Below are positions 43,827 to 53,386 of a stretch of DNA of 64,000 bases, piece by piece. Source of the stretch: JALZVT01 sp964611345 (lineage in GTDB: Bacteria; Pseudomonadota; Gammaproteobacteria; Pseudomonadales; Azotimanducaceae); contig CAZSYU010000009.1 of assembly GCA_964611345.1 (NCBI GenBank), positions 7,460-71,459 on the forward strand, written 5' to 3'. Numbering within the stretch: the first letter of the stretch is position 1; every line of letters begins with the position of its first letter. The notes under the pieces were generated by a model. The model did no database searches, was not told the origin of the DNA, and was given only the letters and a program-made list of their open reading frames with translations. A program made the position numbers and the translations under genes.

Positions 43827-44999
43827 TTAGGACAGCCCCTGGATTACGTTGGATAGCACAGGAGCAAACCGCTCGCCCATGCGAACATAGCCTGCGGCGT
43901 TTGGATGCAAATCATCCGGCAGATCGCCGGCATCGCGCTCCCCGAACAAACCCAGTCCATCCAGATAACTGAGCTGCTCATCACCCGCATCACTGCGGGC
44001 TGCTACCACGGCGCTAATCAGTTCGCGGGTTCGCTCCAATGTCAGGCAGCCCTCTCGCAACCGCTCATCACCAGCGACCGTCACAAACTTGCCATCCTTG
44101 TTAGGTAGCGTAGGTCCGGGTGATTGCTCAGCACTTGGGCAGTAAATGGGGGATATCAAAACAATTGGCGTATCGGGCCTACCCTCACGAATGGTGTCGA
44201 CAAAGGCATGTAAAGCGGAGACAAACACTCGCTCACGCATTGAATCCATGTTGATTACGTTGATGCCTACTTTGAGGCTAATCACATCTGCGTCGCTGTC
44301 GCGAATAGTACGCGCGACAAACCCATCCAGGTGACACTGGCCCCCAAAACCAAGACTTTGCAAATTGGCGCCGGCCAGGCGCGCTGCCACTGCCGGCCAG
44401 GTGTAGGCCGGTTCATCTGCCTCCATGCAGTGACTGATCGAGCTGCCATAGTGCAACCAGCGCGGCCGTAGATCGGGAGCCGGCAATGCAAGGCTCGCGT
44501 CTGCATCGAGATGCAGGGCACGCAGTTCTAAAAATGCATTGTGCGGTAGCCATAACTCACAAGTATTTTCCCCCACCGGCAAATCCTCAAACCACAGCGT
44601 ATCGGCTTCGCCCCGGACCAGGTCAAACTCACCAGGTTTAGGGCGGTCGAGGTGAATAGCGTTACCTGCCCTCGATTGAGCCTTGAGAACAGTACCTGAT
44701 GTTTCCAGATTAAAAGTGATTGGCCGACGCTCTTGTGGCGATGTCACCATATTGGTGGCATGAAAACTCACGCCAACTCGCCTTGAGTCTGTCGCAAAGC
44801 GCAACCGCACACCCGAAGGCATACGCACAATCACGTCCATGAGTTTTGGCACCTGCAGCCGTGTCCAGGCAGGCAGCCGGCGCGGGCTTATTCCCTCATC
44901 TCGCTGATCATAGTCTTCTGCACCGCGAGCTTCGACACGATCAGGAATGATGTCGCTGAAAGCATGAGGCAGATAAGGCCGGTCACTGCTGTTAGTCAT
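43827..44999 (-). CDS. SGNH/GDSL hydrolase
   Basis: A 390-residue esterase-like enzyme. An N-terminal beta-sandwich of about 180 residues is followed by the SGNH domain with W-L-H-Y-G-S-S-I-S-H (block I Ser), V-I-S-L-K-V-G-I-N-V-I-N (Gly/Asn) and D-D-L-H-P-N-A-A-G-Y (Asp-x-x-His). This architecture occurs in esterases that act on acylated carbohydrates or lipids. No signal peptide is evident. ModA begins seven bases downstream on the same strand (stop 43827, start 43820). Confidence 0.85.
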   Translation of the reverse strand: MTNSSDRPYLPHAFSDIIPDRVEARGAEDYDQRDEGISPRRLPAWTRLQVPKLMDVIVRMPSGVRLRFATDSRRVGVSFHATNMVTSPQERRPITFNLETSGTVLKAQSRAGNAIHLDRPKPGEFDLVRGEADTLWFEDLPVGENTCELWLPHNAFLELRALHLDADASLALPAPDLRPRWLHYGSSISHCMEADEPAYTWPAVAARLAGANLQSLGFGGQCHLDGFVARTIRDSDADVISLKVGINVINMDSMRERVFVSALHAFVDTIREGRPDTPIVLISPIYCPSAEQSPGPTLPNKDGKFVTVAGDERLREGCLTLERTRELISAVVAARSDAGDEQLSYLDGLGLFGERDAGDLPDDLHPNAAGYVRMGERFAPVLSNVIQGLS

Positions 45000-45111
45000 A
45001 GCAATAAATACTACACGGTTTATCGGTTACGCCGCCTCACTTTTAAGGGAACAACCGGTGAGTTTTCATTGTGGCTTGTATAAACTGTTAGCTTAATAAG
45101 GGCGTATTCTC

Positions 45112-45612
45112 GTGAACATGCTACCGGACTTATCGCAGACCGTATTTGCAAATGCCACCCTCGGTAGTGCCGTTGTTGGGGGTTGTCTGATCGGCTTGGC
45201 GGCAAGCTGGTTGTTTTTAAGCATCGGTCGTATCGCCGGTATTAGCGGCATCGCTGCGCGGGCACTTCGTGAGCGCGGTCAATCGATGGGCTGGCCATTG
45301 ATGTTCGTTCTTGGCCTGGGTTTGGGCGGATGGCTCGCAACACTGATTGCCGGTGGTAATACCTTGGAAAACTCGGTTACCGCCACCAACAGTCTCCAAG
45401 CAGTCTCTCAACAAATCGGATCAGAACACTGGCCATGGTTAATTGCAGGCGGGCTGCTGGTTGGCTATGGGACCCGGTTGGGGTCTGGCTGTACCAGCGG
45501 CCACGGTGTTTGTGGCATCGCGCGACTGTCACGGCGCTCCATTGTTGCAACCTGTACTTTTGTTGGTACCGGAATAGCAGTAGCGACATTGATAGACGGG
45601 CTGGGATTTTAG
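45112..45612 (+). CDS. YeeE/YedE family sulfur-transport-like protein, N-terminal half
   Basis: A 166-residue, four-to-five-helix protein. The motif Y-G-T-R-L-G-S-G-C-T-S-G-H-G-V-C-G is that of YeeE/YedE (TsuA-like) thiosulfate or persulfide channels, with the conserved cysteine pore ring. The next gene, three bases away, supplies the second half. GTG 45112 or ATG 45118 can be the start. Confidence 0.88.
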   Translation: MNMLPDLSQTVFANATLGSAVVGGCLIGLAASWLFLSIGRIAGISGIAARALRERGQSMGWPLMFVLGLGLGGWLATLIAGGNTLENSVTATNSLQAVSQQIGSEHWPWLIAGGLLVGYGTRLGSGCTSGHGVCGIARLSRRSIVATCTFVGTGIAVATLIDGLGF

Positions 45613-45614
45613 CG

Positions 45615-46064
45615 ATGCCGAAGTTAGCTGCACTGTTGGCGGGTATAGTTTTCGGCGCGGGGCTGGTTGTTTCAGGAATGACTGACCCTATCAAGGTACA
45701 GGCGTTTCTCACCCTAAACAGCGAATGGGATGTCTCCCTGATTTTTGTCATGGGCAGCGCCCTAATCACAGCCAGCGCGGGCTACGCGCTATGTAACAGC
45801 CGAAGTGCGCCACTGTTTGCGAGTGCATTTCATGCACCCGGGGCAACTCATATTGATCGACCATTAATCGCGGGTGCACTCTTATTCGGCACGGGCTGGG
45901 CGTTTTCCGGATATTGCCCGGGGCCTGCGATTGTTGGTGCGTTTACACTGGATGCGCGCGCATTGATTTTCCTGGCCGCCTATCTCTGTGGCGTGTTGCT
46001 GTATGAGCTTGGCAACCGACCCGTTAACGCAGGTCATCAACACCAGACGACTGTGGACGGTTAG
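45615..46064 (+). CDS. YeeE/YedE family protein, C-terminal half (DUF6691)
   Basis: A 149-residue membrane protein from ATG 45615, two bases after the preceding stop, certainly co-translated. Motifs: F-G-A-G-L-V-V-S-G-M-T-D-P-I-K-V and G-W-A-F-S-G-Y-C-P-G-P-A-I-V-G, carrying the second conserved cysteine. The two halves would assemble into a membrane channel for reduced sulfur compounds. Many such pairs carry an ArsR repressor or MBL sulfur dioxygenase; none is adjacent here. Confidence 0.88.
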   Translation: MPKLAALLAGIVFGAGLVVSGMTDPIKVQAFLTLNSEWDVSLIFVMGSALITASAGYALCNSRSAPLFASAFHAPGATHIDRPLIAGALLFGTGWAFSGYCPGPAIVGAFTLDARALIFLAAYLCGVLLYELGNRPVNAGHQHQTTVDG

Positions 46065-46066
46065 CG

Positions 46067-46891
46067 CTACTGGGCTTTGTTCAAATCCCAGTCGTAGTCA
46101 TACTCTACATCGTCGTCGTAGCTGCGCAATCTGTCACCAAGAGTGGTGTGATGCTGTGCGAGATACTGCAGCAAGCCAGCTTCATCTTCGGCAAAGTCGT
46201 CTACGTACCACTCGAAGATTTGTGACAACTGCACCTCGCCATCGTCGTCAAGCGACACACCACGCGGGTGATTGATGTAACCCGCTTCTGCAGCGGCCAA
46301 TTGCGCTTCGAGATCTGCCGCAGCAAACACAGTCTTGCTAAGGTTAGGGCAGCCGATGCTTGCGCAATTGACAGCGTAGTGCACCCGATGGTCCTTAAAA
46401 ATGGGCCGCAGTATGCGATGTTCAATATCATTGAGCGTCAGGTCTTCACCCGCTACTTCTATAACTTCATCGTCCCAGGGACCGACAGCAAAGAACCGCT
46501 CGCCCATGCGCAGGATGCTCCCCTTGCTTGGGTACTTGAGCACCACGTCGATGGTCAGCGCGTTGTACAGATTTATCCAGTAGGCCTGCTGCTCTGCCGC
46601 GTTATAGTCCCGTGGATCGATCGCCGCCATCGCACGCAAATAACCTGTTAGCTGCTCGCGCCCTTCACCAGCCACTGCGCCGTAAGAGAAGCGATTGATG
46701 CCATCCGGACTTTCAACCACGTACTTTTCAAGCACCGCTTGCCACAGGCTGTGGTCAATCGTTGCCGTCGAGTCGACTTCAATCTGGTCCCAGAGCGCCC
46801 ATTTTTCAGGGGGAGGCGCCGCATTGGCCACTCCAGCTAACAGCGTCAAAAAGGTTGCGCATACCAAGAGAAATTGTCGTTTCAACATCAT
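46067..46891 (-). CDS. DUF547 protein, exported
   Basis: A 274-residue protein with signal peptide (L-L-V-C-A-T-F-L-T-L-L-A-G-V-A-N-A). The DUF547 blocks are present: A-Y-W-I-N-L-Y-N-A-L-T-I-D-V, F-A-V-G-P-W, L-N-D-I-E-H-R-I-L-R-P and Y-A-V-N-C-A-S-I-G-C-P. The C-S-I-G-C-P cysteine pair and the conserved histidines suggest a papain-like or thiol-based fold, but the activity is unknown. It overlaps no neighbour and stops three bases from the YeeE half on the other strand. Confidence 0.85.
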   Translation of the reverse strand: MMLKRQFLLVCATFLTLLAGVANAAPPPEKWALWDQIEVDSTATIDHSLWQAVLEKYVVESPDGINRFSYGAVAGEGREQLTGYLRAMAAIDPRDYNAAEQQAYWINLYNALTIDVVLKYPSKGSILRMGERFFAVGPWDDEVIEVAGEDLTLNDIEHRILRPIFKDHRVHYAVNCASIGCPNLSKTVFAAADLEAQLAAAEAGYINHPRGVSLDDDGEVQLSQIFEWYVDDFAEDEAGLLQYLAQHHTTLGDRLRSYDDDVEYDYDWDLNKAQ

Positions 46892-46999
46892 TCCAAACCT
46901 TCTAACACCTGCTCAGCGCCCAACAGGCGCCCGCATTAATGGACTACAGTAGTAGGACATAAGCTAGGCGGGTTAGTTCTCTGGCAACTTTGACTGAGG

Positions 47000-47713
47000 C
47001 TATTCTTTTAGCTCAATGCGCAACTTACCGTCGGAAATCTCGATGATCTCGACGCCATCGGCGAAGCTCTGCCAGAATCCCGGATCACCACCAAATTCAT
47101 TGACCAAGTCAATATTTTTCAGATTGCCGAGCCAGGAATTCGGGATAGGCACGCCCATCAAACTAACGCCGCGCAGTATCACCACCGGGCGTTCATCGCG
47201 GTAATCAAGCTCCAATCCAGCGCTAAAGCGCAGAGTCTTGCCGCCCAACACGGGAATATCGGGGTCAATGGGGCCTATCAAAAGTTTTGCGCTCGCCAGG
47301 CTGTCTGCAAGATCGACCGCAAAGCGCCTGGCCAAATCACTGTTGTTCGCCAACATCGAATTCAGTTCTCGTTCCGAGAGTTCCACGGTGCGACTCGCGC
47401 CTTCTTCGGAATAGCGCTCCGGAATCAATCGGCCTTCACTGTCGCGATCGATACGACTGGCAAGACTCTCGGTGTCGCCGCGATCCGCATCGGGCAGCAG
47501 CGATTCTGGATCAACACCAATCGCTCGCAACTTGTCATCAAGCTCAACCTGTTCTTGTTGGGACAGCTCGACGGGTCGAAAATCATTGGCAAACAGGTAG
47601 GTTCGAATCAACCAAAAGGTTATACCTGCAGTCACCAGCACGGCCAGCAGGATAAACAGGCCAACCTGCTTGCCCGAAAATCCAATCTCGGAGGATGCGC
47701 TGTCAGTATTCAA
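47000..47713 (-). CDS. Membrane-anchored protein of unknown function
   Basis: I place the start at TTG 47713, with AGAGG six bases upstream; the frame stays open to about 47920 but overlaps the divergent kinase there. The protein (about 237 residues) has one transmembrane helix (V-G-L-F-I-L-L-A-V-L-V-T-A-G-I-T-F-W-L-I) and a periplasmic domain. That domain ends in V-P-I-P-N-S-W-L-G-N-L-K-N-I-D-L-V and F-A-D-G-V-E-I-I-E-I-S-D-G-K-L-R-I-E-L-K-E. Proteins with this conserved tail are frequent in marine gammaproteobacteria. A lipid- or envelope-related role is possible but not shown. Confidence 0.62.
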   Translation of the reverse strand: MNTDSASSEIGFSGKQVGLFILLAVLVTAGITFWLIRTYLFANDFRPVELSQQEQVELDDKLRAIGVDPESLLPDADRGDTESLASRIDRDSEGRLIPERYSEEGASRTVELSERELNSMLANNSDLARRFAVDLADSLASAKLLIGPIDPDIPVLGGKTLRFSAGLELDYRDERPVVILRGVSLMGVPIPNSWLGNLKNIDLVNEFGGDPGFWQSFADGVEIIEISDGKLRIELKE

Positions 47714-47872
47714 ATTGGGCCTCTGTATTTCGTCTAGGTCGGTAATAACTGTGCAGCGGTAACCGTGCGGCCGTGGCTGCAGCAGTGGTAATAGCCGGAC
47801 CTTAGTAGGAATATAGAGCGAAGTCGAACCAAACCCCGGTCCAACCCCGGGTCTGGGCCAGAACCTAACGCA

Positions 47873-49729
47873 ATGTCCTCTGACGAGCACAAATTTCCTT
47901 CTGCCAACCAACCGCAGCACGCTAGCCCGGCCCCTGCCTATTGGAAGGACGAGTTGGCCACGGAGCTAACCACAGCGCAGGGGTCCCGCGCTCATTCGGT
48001 GGAGCTGATGGGCTATAGAAACCTGTTGCCCTGGGGTTCTCTGGCCATCCTCTTAACTGTAGGGTTGCGCACCCTGACGTTCGACGCCAACCCCGACCTG
48101 TATACCAACGCGACCTATCTCATTTGGTCCAATCGCTGCACGGCAATTCTGGCGGTTGGTTTTGGTTTGTTTGGCTTTTCGCGACTGCGACAAGCCACAA
48201 TCTTGGGATCACAGCGCGCCGAACTCTGGATGGGCGCTGTGCTGTTGCTGTGTACCGGCTTTATGAACGCTGTCCTGGTCATCGAGACTGACTCTCCTGT
48301 ATTGGTCAAAGGCCCAATTCTTACCATGATCTTCGTCGGCTTCCTGTTTCCACACTGGATCGGGTTGCTTGTGGTTTCTATTCCACAACTGCTGGTGGTA
48401 ACTGTACTTGCGCAACAAAATGCATGGACAACAGACTGGTTGTTTTCAGTCTCGCTGACGTTCGGTGGAGGACTTGTTGCTGCACTGGGCTACTATTGGC
48501 GCCACAACTACACTCGTCGCCACCGGGCCAAGCTCACTGAACGTTCAAATAGAATTGAAGCTCTACAAACCGAAGCCATTGAGCGCGCCGTCGCCCAGGA
48601 ACGGGTGCTCAACGAGCGAAATCTATCGACCCTGGGTCGACTTGCCGGAGGTATTGCTCACGATCTCAATAACATACTGGTGCCAATATTAGGCAATGCC
48701 TCAATGTTGGAAGAACAGGCGCAAACCAGTAGCCAAAAGCAGCAGGCGAAAGAAGTAATGACTGCGGCCAGCCGAGCCCGCAATCTAACCCAGCAGCTAA
48801 GCCACTTTGCTGTGCGCGATAACACCAAGCTAGAAACGATAGAACTAAACAGCACGCTGGCTGAGCTGGCGCCTATTGTCTGGCGCACCTTCCCAGAGGG
48901 TGTCGACATCACCATAAGTGACAATCCAGAGCCGGTATATCTAACTCTCAACCGCATGACACTGCAGGATTTGATTACCAATTTGCTACTCGACGCCGGC
49001 AACGCTACGCCAATGGGGGGCTCGGTCACTATTACTGTGTTTCCACTTGTCGATCTGCCCGCTGAGCTTGCCCTGCCGACAGATCAGGAATATTGCGCCA
49101 TTTCAATCAAAGATGGTGCAGAAACTCTGAGCGGTACGGAGCAGAGTCAATTGCTGGATTTTAGCCAGATGTATGCTTCTGATAGCACACGCGGCCTGGG
49201 ATTGCGTAGCGCACGGATATCAGCAGAATTGCTCGGTGGAGCCTTAACCTTGGAAAACGCTATCAAGGACGGCAATCAGTTTCGTTTGTTCTTACCAGCA
49301 GACGGCCAAGAGTTATTCCACCAGTATGTAGTCAACAAACATATCAACTCTGCAGTTGCGGCAGAGGTTTTGGTTGTTGACGATGAGCCAGCCGTGCGCA
49401 ACGTTTCAGCGCAATTGTTAGAGCGTGCAGGATTCGTTGTGCGCAGCTGCTATAGCGGCGAATCTGCACTCCGCGAAATAGAAGGCCATTTACCTGATGC
49501 TATTATTATGGATTTACGCATGCCCGGAATGGGTGGCCGGCTAGCTGCAGAAAAAATTCGCGACCAGTACCCAAAACTACCCATAATCTTTTGCACCGGA
49601 TTTTCGGGAGACGCTCAAGGGTGGCTGCAACAGATGCCAAAGTGCGCACTTTTGCCAAAACCCTATGAAACCAAAGAGCTCATTAATACGGTCAAGCGCC
49701 TGTTGCAGTACGAGATTGCCCAGGACTGA
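47873..49729 (+). CDS. Hybrid sensor histidine kinase / response regulator
   Basis: A 618-residue protein. Five or six N-terminal membrane helices are followed by a coiled coil and the dimerisation domain (L-A-G-G-I-A-H-D-L-N-N, phosphorylatable His263). In the ATPase domain an N-box-like N-L-L-L-D-A-G-N-A is present, and G-L-G-L-R-S-A fills the G2 position. The G1 box D-x-G-x-G is degenerate (I-S-I-K-D-G-A-E-T-L-S-G). A receiver domain follows with V-V-D-D-E-P, phosphoacceptor I-M-D-L-R-M-P-G (Asp547) and the conserved lysine in L-P-K-P. ATP binding may be weak or the kinase could work mainly as a phosphatase or pseudokinase. Output would be through a separate regulator. Confidence 0.88.
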   Translation: MSSDEHKFPSANQPQHASPAPAYWKDELATELTTAQGSRAHSVELMGYRNLLPWGSLAILLTVGLRTLTFDANPDLYTNATYLIWSNRCTAILAVGFGLFGFSRLRQATILGSQRAELWMGAVLLLCTGFMNAVLVIETDSPVLVKGPILTMIFVGFLFPHWIGLLVVSIPQLLVVTVLAQQNAWTTDWLFSVSLTFGGGLVAALGYYWRHNYTRRHRAKLTERSNRIEALQTEAIERAVAQERVLNERNLSTLGRLAGGIAHDLNNILVPILGNASMLEEQAQTSSQKQQAKEVMTAASRARNLTQQLSHFAVRDNTKLETIELNSTLAELAPIVWRTFPEGVDITISDNPEPVYLTLNRMTLQDLITNLLLDAGNATPMGGSVTITVFPLVDLPAELALPTDQEYCAISIKDGAETLSGTEQSQLLDFSQMYASDSTRGLGLRSARISAELLGGALTLENAIKDGNQFRLFLPADGQELFHQYVVNKHINSAVAAEVLVVDDEPAVRNVSAQLLERAGFVVRSCYSGESALREIEGHLPDAIIMDLRMPGMGGRLAAEKIRDQYPKLPIIFCTGFSGDAQGWLQQMPKCALLPKPYETKELINTVKRLLQYEIAQD

Positions 49730-50903
49730 CTTTCAACGACCACAGCAACAACAGCACCATGATACCGAGCAATGGCAGAGCAGAAACAAGCACCGCCTGC
49801 CAACCCAACTGAAACATCAATGTGCCCGCCAGCAAGCTGGCAATCGCAGATGCCCCAAACACACTAAAATCATTGAACGCCTGCGCTTTGAAACGCTCTG
49901 CCGGTTGATAGTTGCGTACGAGCAAGGTGGTACCTCCGATGAACAAAAAATTCCAGCCAACACCCAACAATACCAAGGCCCACCAGTAGTGCATTACTTG
50001 CTGGCCTGCAAATCCAAGAATAAGAGTAAGGCTCATCGCTCCAACACCTGCCAACATTAAGCGGCGAGGACCAAACAGGGAAATGAGCGGCGCTGTAGCT
50101 AGAGAAGGTAAAAACATCGCAATGACGTGGGCACGAATAACGCCCGACGTCTGACTAAGACTGTAGCCGTCTACCACATGCATGCTGATCGGTGTCGCCG
50201 TCATTAAATAAGTCATAACCCCCTGTCCAATGACTCCCCCGCTCACCGCCAAAATGAACAAAGGTTGACGCACAACGGCAAGAAGTGGACGCGCGGGAGC
50301 AGTAACCACACCCGGTGCTAACTCCGGTGAGTTCGTAAAGGTCAATAAAAGCACACCCGCCGCTACATAAAGCACAGCCAAACCTTGAAAAGCTCCGCTG
50401 TAGGGTAGCCCTGGCGTGATGGTCTGGGCATTTGCGACCAGCATAGCTCCCGCAAACGCTCCACCGATTGAACCAAGTAACACAAAGGCAACAGCGTAGG
50501 CTGCGCCCTCATCCACTACGCTCTCTGTCGCTGCAAACCGAAACTGCTGACCAAACGCGAGCGTCATACCTATAAGCACTGCAGCGACACACAACCACTC
50601 AAAACTACCTGTTGCTACCGCACTACTGCCAATCCATGCCCCCACCAAACCGAGGGCAGCACTGGCGGCAAAGCCTAGCTTGCGCCCAATGCGCTGCATT
50701 AATAACGCGGCAGGAATAGTCGCCAGCGCGGTACCAACAACAAATAGAGAAACCGGTAAGGTGGCAAGAGCTTTCGATGCTGAAAGTTCCGCCCCAACAA
50801 TACCGCCCAGCGTCACAATGACGACGGAGCCGGTGCCAAACGCGAGCTGAGCTAAAAACAACACCACAAGGTTTCGATTTAAGTACTTCATTGTGTATGC
50901 CAT
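49692..50903 (-). CDS. MFS transporter
   Basis: A 403-residue protein of the major facilitator superfamily, with twelve helices and the cytoplasmic loop motif L-M-Q-R-I-G-R-K-L-G. The start used is ATG 50903; the frame is open upstream to 51089 but that would overlap the AEC gene. Its stop overlaps the kinase stop by 38 bases in convergent orientation. The substrate is unknown. Confidence 0.85.
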   Translation of the reverse strand: MAYTMKYLNRNLVVLFLAQLAFGTGSVVIVTLGGIVGAELSASKALATLPVSLFVVGTALATIPAALLMQRIGRKLGFAASAALGLVGAWIGSSAVATGSFEWLCVAAVLIGMTLAFGQQFRFAATESVVDEGAAYAVAFVLLGSIGGAFAGAMLVANAQTITPGLPYSGAFQGLAVLYVAAGVLLLTFTNSPELAPGVVTAPARPLLAVVRQPLFILAVSGGVIGQGVMTYLMTATPISMHVVDGYSLSQTSGVIRAHVIAMFLPSLATAPLISLFGPRRLMLAGVGAMSLTLILGFAGQQVMHYWWALVLLGVGWNFLFIGGTTLLVRNYQPAERFKAQAFNDFSVFGASAIASLLAGTLMFQLGWQAVLVSALPLLGIMVLLLLWSLKVSPGQSRTATGA

Positions 50904-50942
50904 TCTGGCCCGTTCTTGCCCTGAATACCTGTTGCATTTTTC

Positions 50943-51833
50943 ATGTTCACCCAGATCGTCGCCGTTGTTACGCCTATTTTTCTGATCACAGCAATCGGCT
51001 ACCTGTGGGCCAAGCGTGGCCAGCCCTTTGACAACGCGACCATCAGCGCCCTGGTTATGTACGTTGGCACCCCGGCCCTGGTGTTTCATTCGTTAACGTC
51101 TCTCCGTCCAGAGCTGCCCGAGCTAAGTCAGTTAGGCCTCGCGACCGTCGGCGTGATTGTGCTCTGTTTAGTGCTTGGCTACATTGGTCTGCGGGCCACC
51201 AACATGAGCCGTCAAGCGTTTCTACCCAGTCTGTTCCAGGCCAACGCCGGTAATATGGGTGTGCCATTGGTCATGCTCACCTTCGGGGATGCCGGTCTTG
51301 CCCTGGGGATCGTGGTGTTCTTTGTCCATGCGCTGTCGCAGAATACGCTCGGGCTTGGCGTTTCGTCAGGCTCACTCAAACCGGCCACCTTGCTGCAGCA
51401 ACCCATTGTCTGGTCGGTCGTGTTGGCCACCCTGGTACTCGTCATTGATGTGCCGGTACCCGAGTGGCTAGGCAACACTACCCGGCTACTCGGCGGGTTG
51501 TTGATACCCGCCATGCTGCTAATGCTTGGAACTTCACTTGTGCGTCTGAGTGTGCACGACTTGCCACAGGCACTGGCGCTCGCTATCGCAAGGCTGCTGC
51601 TCGGCATGGGCGCTGCACTATGCATGATTTGGTTATTCGAGCTTCAAGGAGTGGCTGCTGGCGTATTGTTTCTGCAAGCCAGCATGCCTGTTGCCGTGTT
51701 CAACTTTGTTTTCGCCGACCGATTCGAGCGCAGCCCTGAGCAAGTGGCTGCCGCAGTGCTAGTGTCAACGCTGCTCGGCATGGCAACGTTACCTCTGCTG
51801 GTCGCTGGCAGCCTATACCTTGCCGGAGGTTAA
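50943..51833 (+). CDS. AEC family transporter
   Basis: A 296-residue protein with ten helices, of the auxin-efflux-carrier superfamily. The start F-T-Q-I-V-A-V-V-T-P-I-F-L-I-T-A-I-G-Y-L-W-A-K-R and the unwound-helix motif Q-A-N-A-G-N-M-G-V-P-L are characteristic. It moves small carboxylates such as malate or malonate. It starts 40 bases from the divergent MFS gene and ends three bases before the convergent MBL gene. Confidence 0.9.
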   Translation: MFTQIVAVVTPIFLITAIGYLWAKRGQPFDNATISALVMYVGTPALVFHSLTSLRPELPELSQLGLATVGVIVLCLVLGYIGLRATNMSRQAFLPSLFQANAGNMGVPLVMLTFGDAGLALGIVVFFVHALSQNTLGLGVSSGSLKPATLLQQPIVWSVVLATLVLVIDVPVPEWLGNTTRLLGGLLIPAMLLMLGTSLVRLSVHDLPQALALAIARLLLGMGAALCMIWLFELQGVAAGVLFLQASMPVAVFNFVFADRFERSPEQVAAAVLVSTLLGMATLPLLVAGSLYLAGG

Positions 51834-51835
51834 AC

Positions 51836-52852
51836 TCAGTTCTTTTCTACTTTTTTCGCGAGACTCGTGTAGGCGCGGTCGATGAAGCCCGTCGGATCGC
51901 CATAGGTTTTATCGTACTCGGCGGTTGGCTTGGCTGCGGCAACCTCTTCCAGGGTCTTACCCTCGGCGATCATGCCGCCAATACGCAAGCTCATGGTTTT
52001 TAACATGCTGATGTAGGCTGCCAGGTCATTGTAGTCTCCTACCTCGCCGTGGCCGGGAATCACGCGCGTGTCTTTTTCGATGATGTTGAGCACCGACTCG
52101 CAAAACGCAGCCATGCCATCGATATCACCACCGTTATCCGCATCGATGAAGGGATATCCGCGATTAAATACATCGCCGAAATGCACAGCGTTGGTACCGC
52201 GAAAGTACACCGCTGTATCACCCGTGGTATGAGCGGGGCCAAAGTGCAACAAATCCACCTGCTCGCCATTGAAATGAAACTGCATTGCATCTTTGTAGGT
52301 GATTACCGGCAGAGCATCACCGGGATAGGCCTTCTGGAGATATTTGATCACCGCAAGGTTAATAACGTGATCGCTTTGCATCATCGCCCGAGAGTTTTCC
52401 TGCGCAACAATCCAGGTACCCTTCGGACCTAGCGCGAGATTGCCTTCGGCATGATCGAAGTGCCAGTGCGTGTTAATGGCAAAGTCGACCTGTTTGCTGC
52501 CTAAACCAGCCAATGCCTTTTCAATTTTTGGCATCATTTGGGGGAACTGATTGTCGACAATCATCGTACCGTTCTCGCCCACAGATACGCCGATATTGCC
52601 GCCTACACCAAACAGCACATAGTAGTTGTCTGTGAGCTGTTCGACGCGAATCTCCGCTGTATCAAAGTCCCACCCGAACGCCTTCAACAGAGTATCGAGA
52701 TCGACAGGCTCATGACTGTGCGCCAAGACCCCGGGCGACAACCCTACGAGCATGAATGCCACAGCAGCGAAAAGTTGCCCTAAGCGGCGCTTGTGTCCTA
52801 AGCGACACTTGCGCCCCAAGTGACGACGTAGCCCCGAAATAAAATTGTGCAT
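51836..52852 (-). CDS. Exported MBL-fold metallo-hydrolase
   Basis: A 338-residue enzyme from ATG 52852 (GGGGGAAA just upstream). A long, Arg-rich N-terminal region precedes a signal peptide (A-V-A-F-M-L-V-G-L-S-P-G-V-L-A). The metallo-beta-lactamase motif N-T-H-W-H-F-D-H-A-E-G-N (HxHxDH), H-T-T-G-D-T and P-G-H-G-E are all present. Like other quinoprotein-relay MBL proteins, it is likely periplasmic and zinc-dependent, with unknown substrate. The pre-signal region contains three imperfect repeats of R-x-L-G-x-K/H-x-R/C. Confidence 0.9.
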   Translation of the reverse strand: MHNFISGLRRHLGRKCRLGHKRRLGQLFAAVAFMLVGLSPGVLAHSHEPVDLDTLLKAFGWDFDTAEIRVEQLTDNYYVLFGVGGNIGVSVGENGTMIVDNQFPQMMPKIEKALAGLGSKQVDFAINTHWHFDHAEGNLALGPKGTWIVAQENSRAMMQSDHVINLAVIKYLQKAYPGDALPVITYKDAMQFHFNGEQVDLLHFGPAHTTGDTAVYFRGTNAVHFGDVFNRGYPFIDADNGGDIDGMAAFCESVLNIIEKDTRVIPGHGEVGDYNDLAAYISMLKTMSLRIGGMIAEGKTLEEVAAAKPTAEYDKTYGDPTGFIDRAYTSLAKKVEKN

Positions 52853-52960
52853 GGATTTCCCCCAATAAATCGTATGCATCAGCATCAACAAACGCGTTGA
52901 GTTTCCTACACCAATAAGGCTAAATCCAGCGCATCGGAGTCCCCATCAGGCTATTTCTTC

Positions 52961-53386
52961 ATGTCTGCACCTGCTGCCGCCATTTTCCATCTGTCGTTTC
53001 ACGTCCACGACCTCACAGCGAGCCGCCAATTCTATGGCGCCCTCCTGGGTTGCCGCGAGGGTCGCAGCGCAGACACCTGGGTAGATTTCGATTTCTTTGG
53101 CCATCAACTGTCACTGCACCAGGGCACGCCGCAGCCACCAACGCCCACTGGCGAGGTAGATGGTGTTGCTGTGCCCATGCCACACTTTGGTGCCGTGTTA
53201 AACCATGCGCAATGGCAACAGGCTGCCGACAAACTGACTACTGCAAAGGCCTCTTTCATTCTCAAACCCCAGATGCGTTATGCAGGGGCAACGGGAGAGC
53301 AATACACCCTGTTTGTGTTAGACCCCAGTGGTTATGCGATTGAGTTAAAGAGCATGACCGACGCTGGTGCACTGTTCAAAAAATGA
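52961..53386 (+). CDS. VOC family protein (glyoxalase-like)
   Basis: A 141-residue, metal-binding vicinal-oxygen-chelate protein. Motifs: F-H-L-S-F-H-V-H-D-L (metal-binding His), F-Y-G-A-L-L-G-C and the C-terminal F-V-L-D-P-S-G-Y-A-I-E-L-K (metal-binding Glu). The reaction is unknown; isomerase, dioxygenase and lyase roles occur. Its stop overlaps the start of the dehydrogenase downstream. Confidence 0.88.
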   Translation: MSAPAAAIFHLSFHVHDLTASRQFYGALLGCREGRSADTWVDFDFFGHQLSLHQGTPQPPTPTGEVDGVAVPMPHFGAVLNHAQWQQAADKLTTAKASFILKPQMRYAGATGEQYTLFVLDPSGYAIELKSMTDAGALFKK

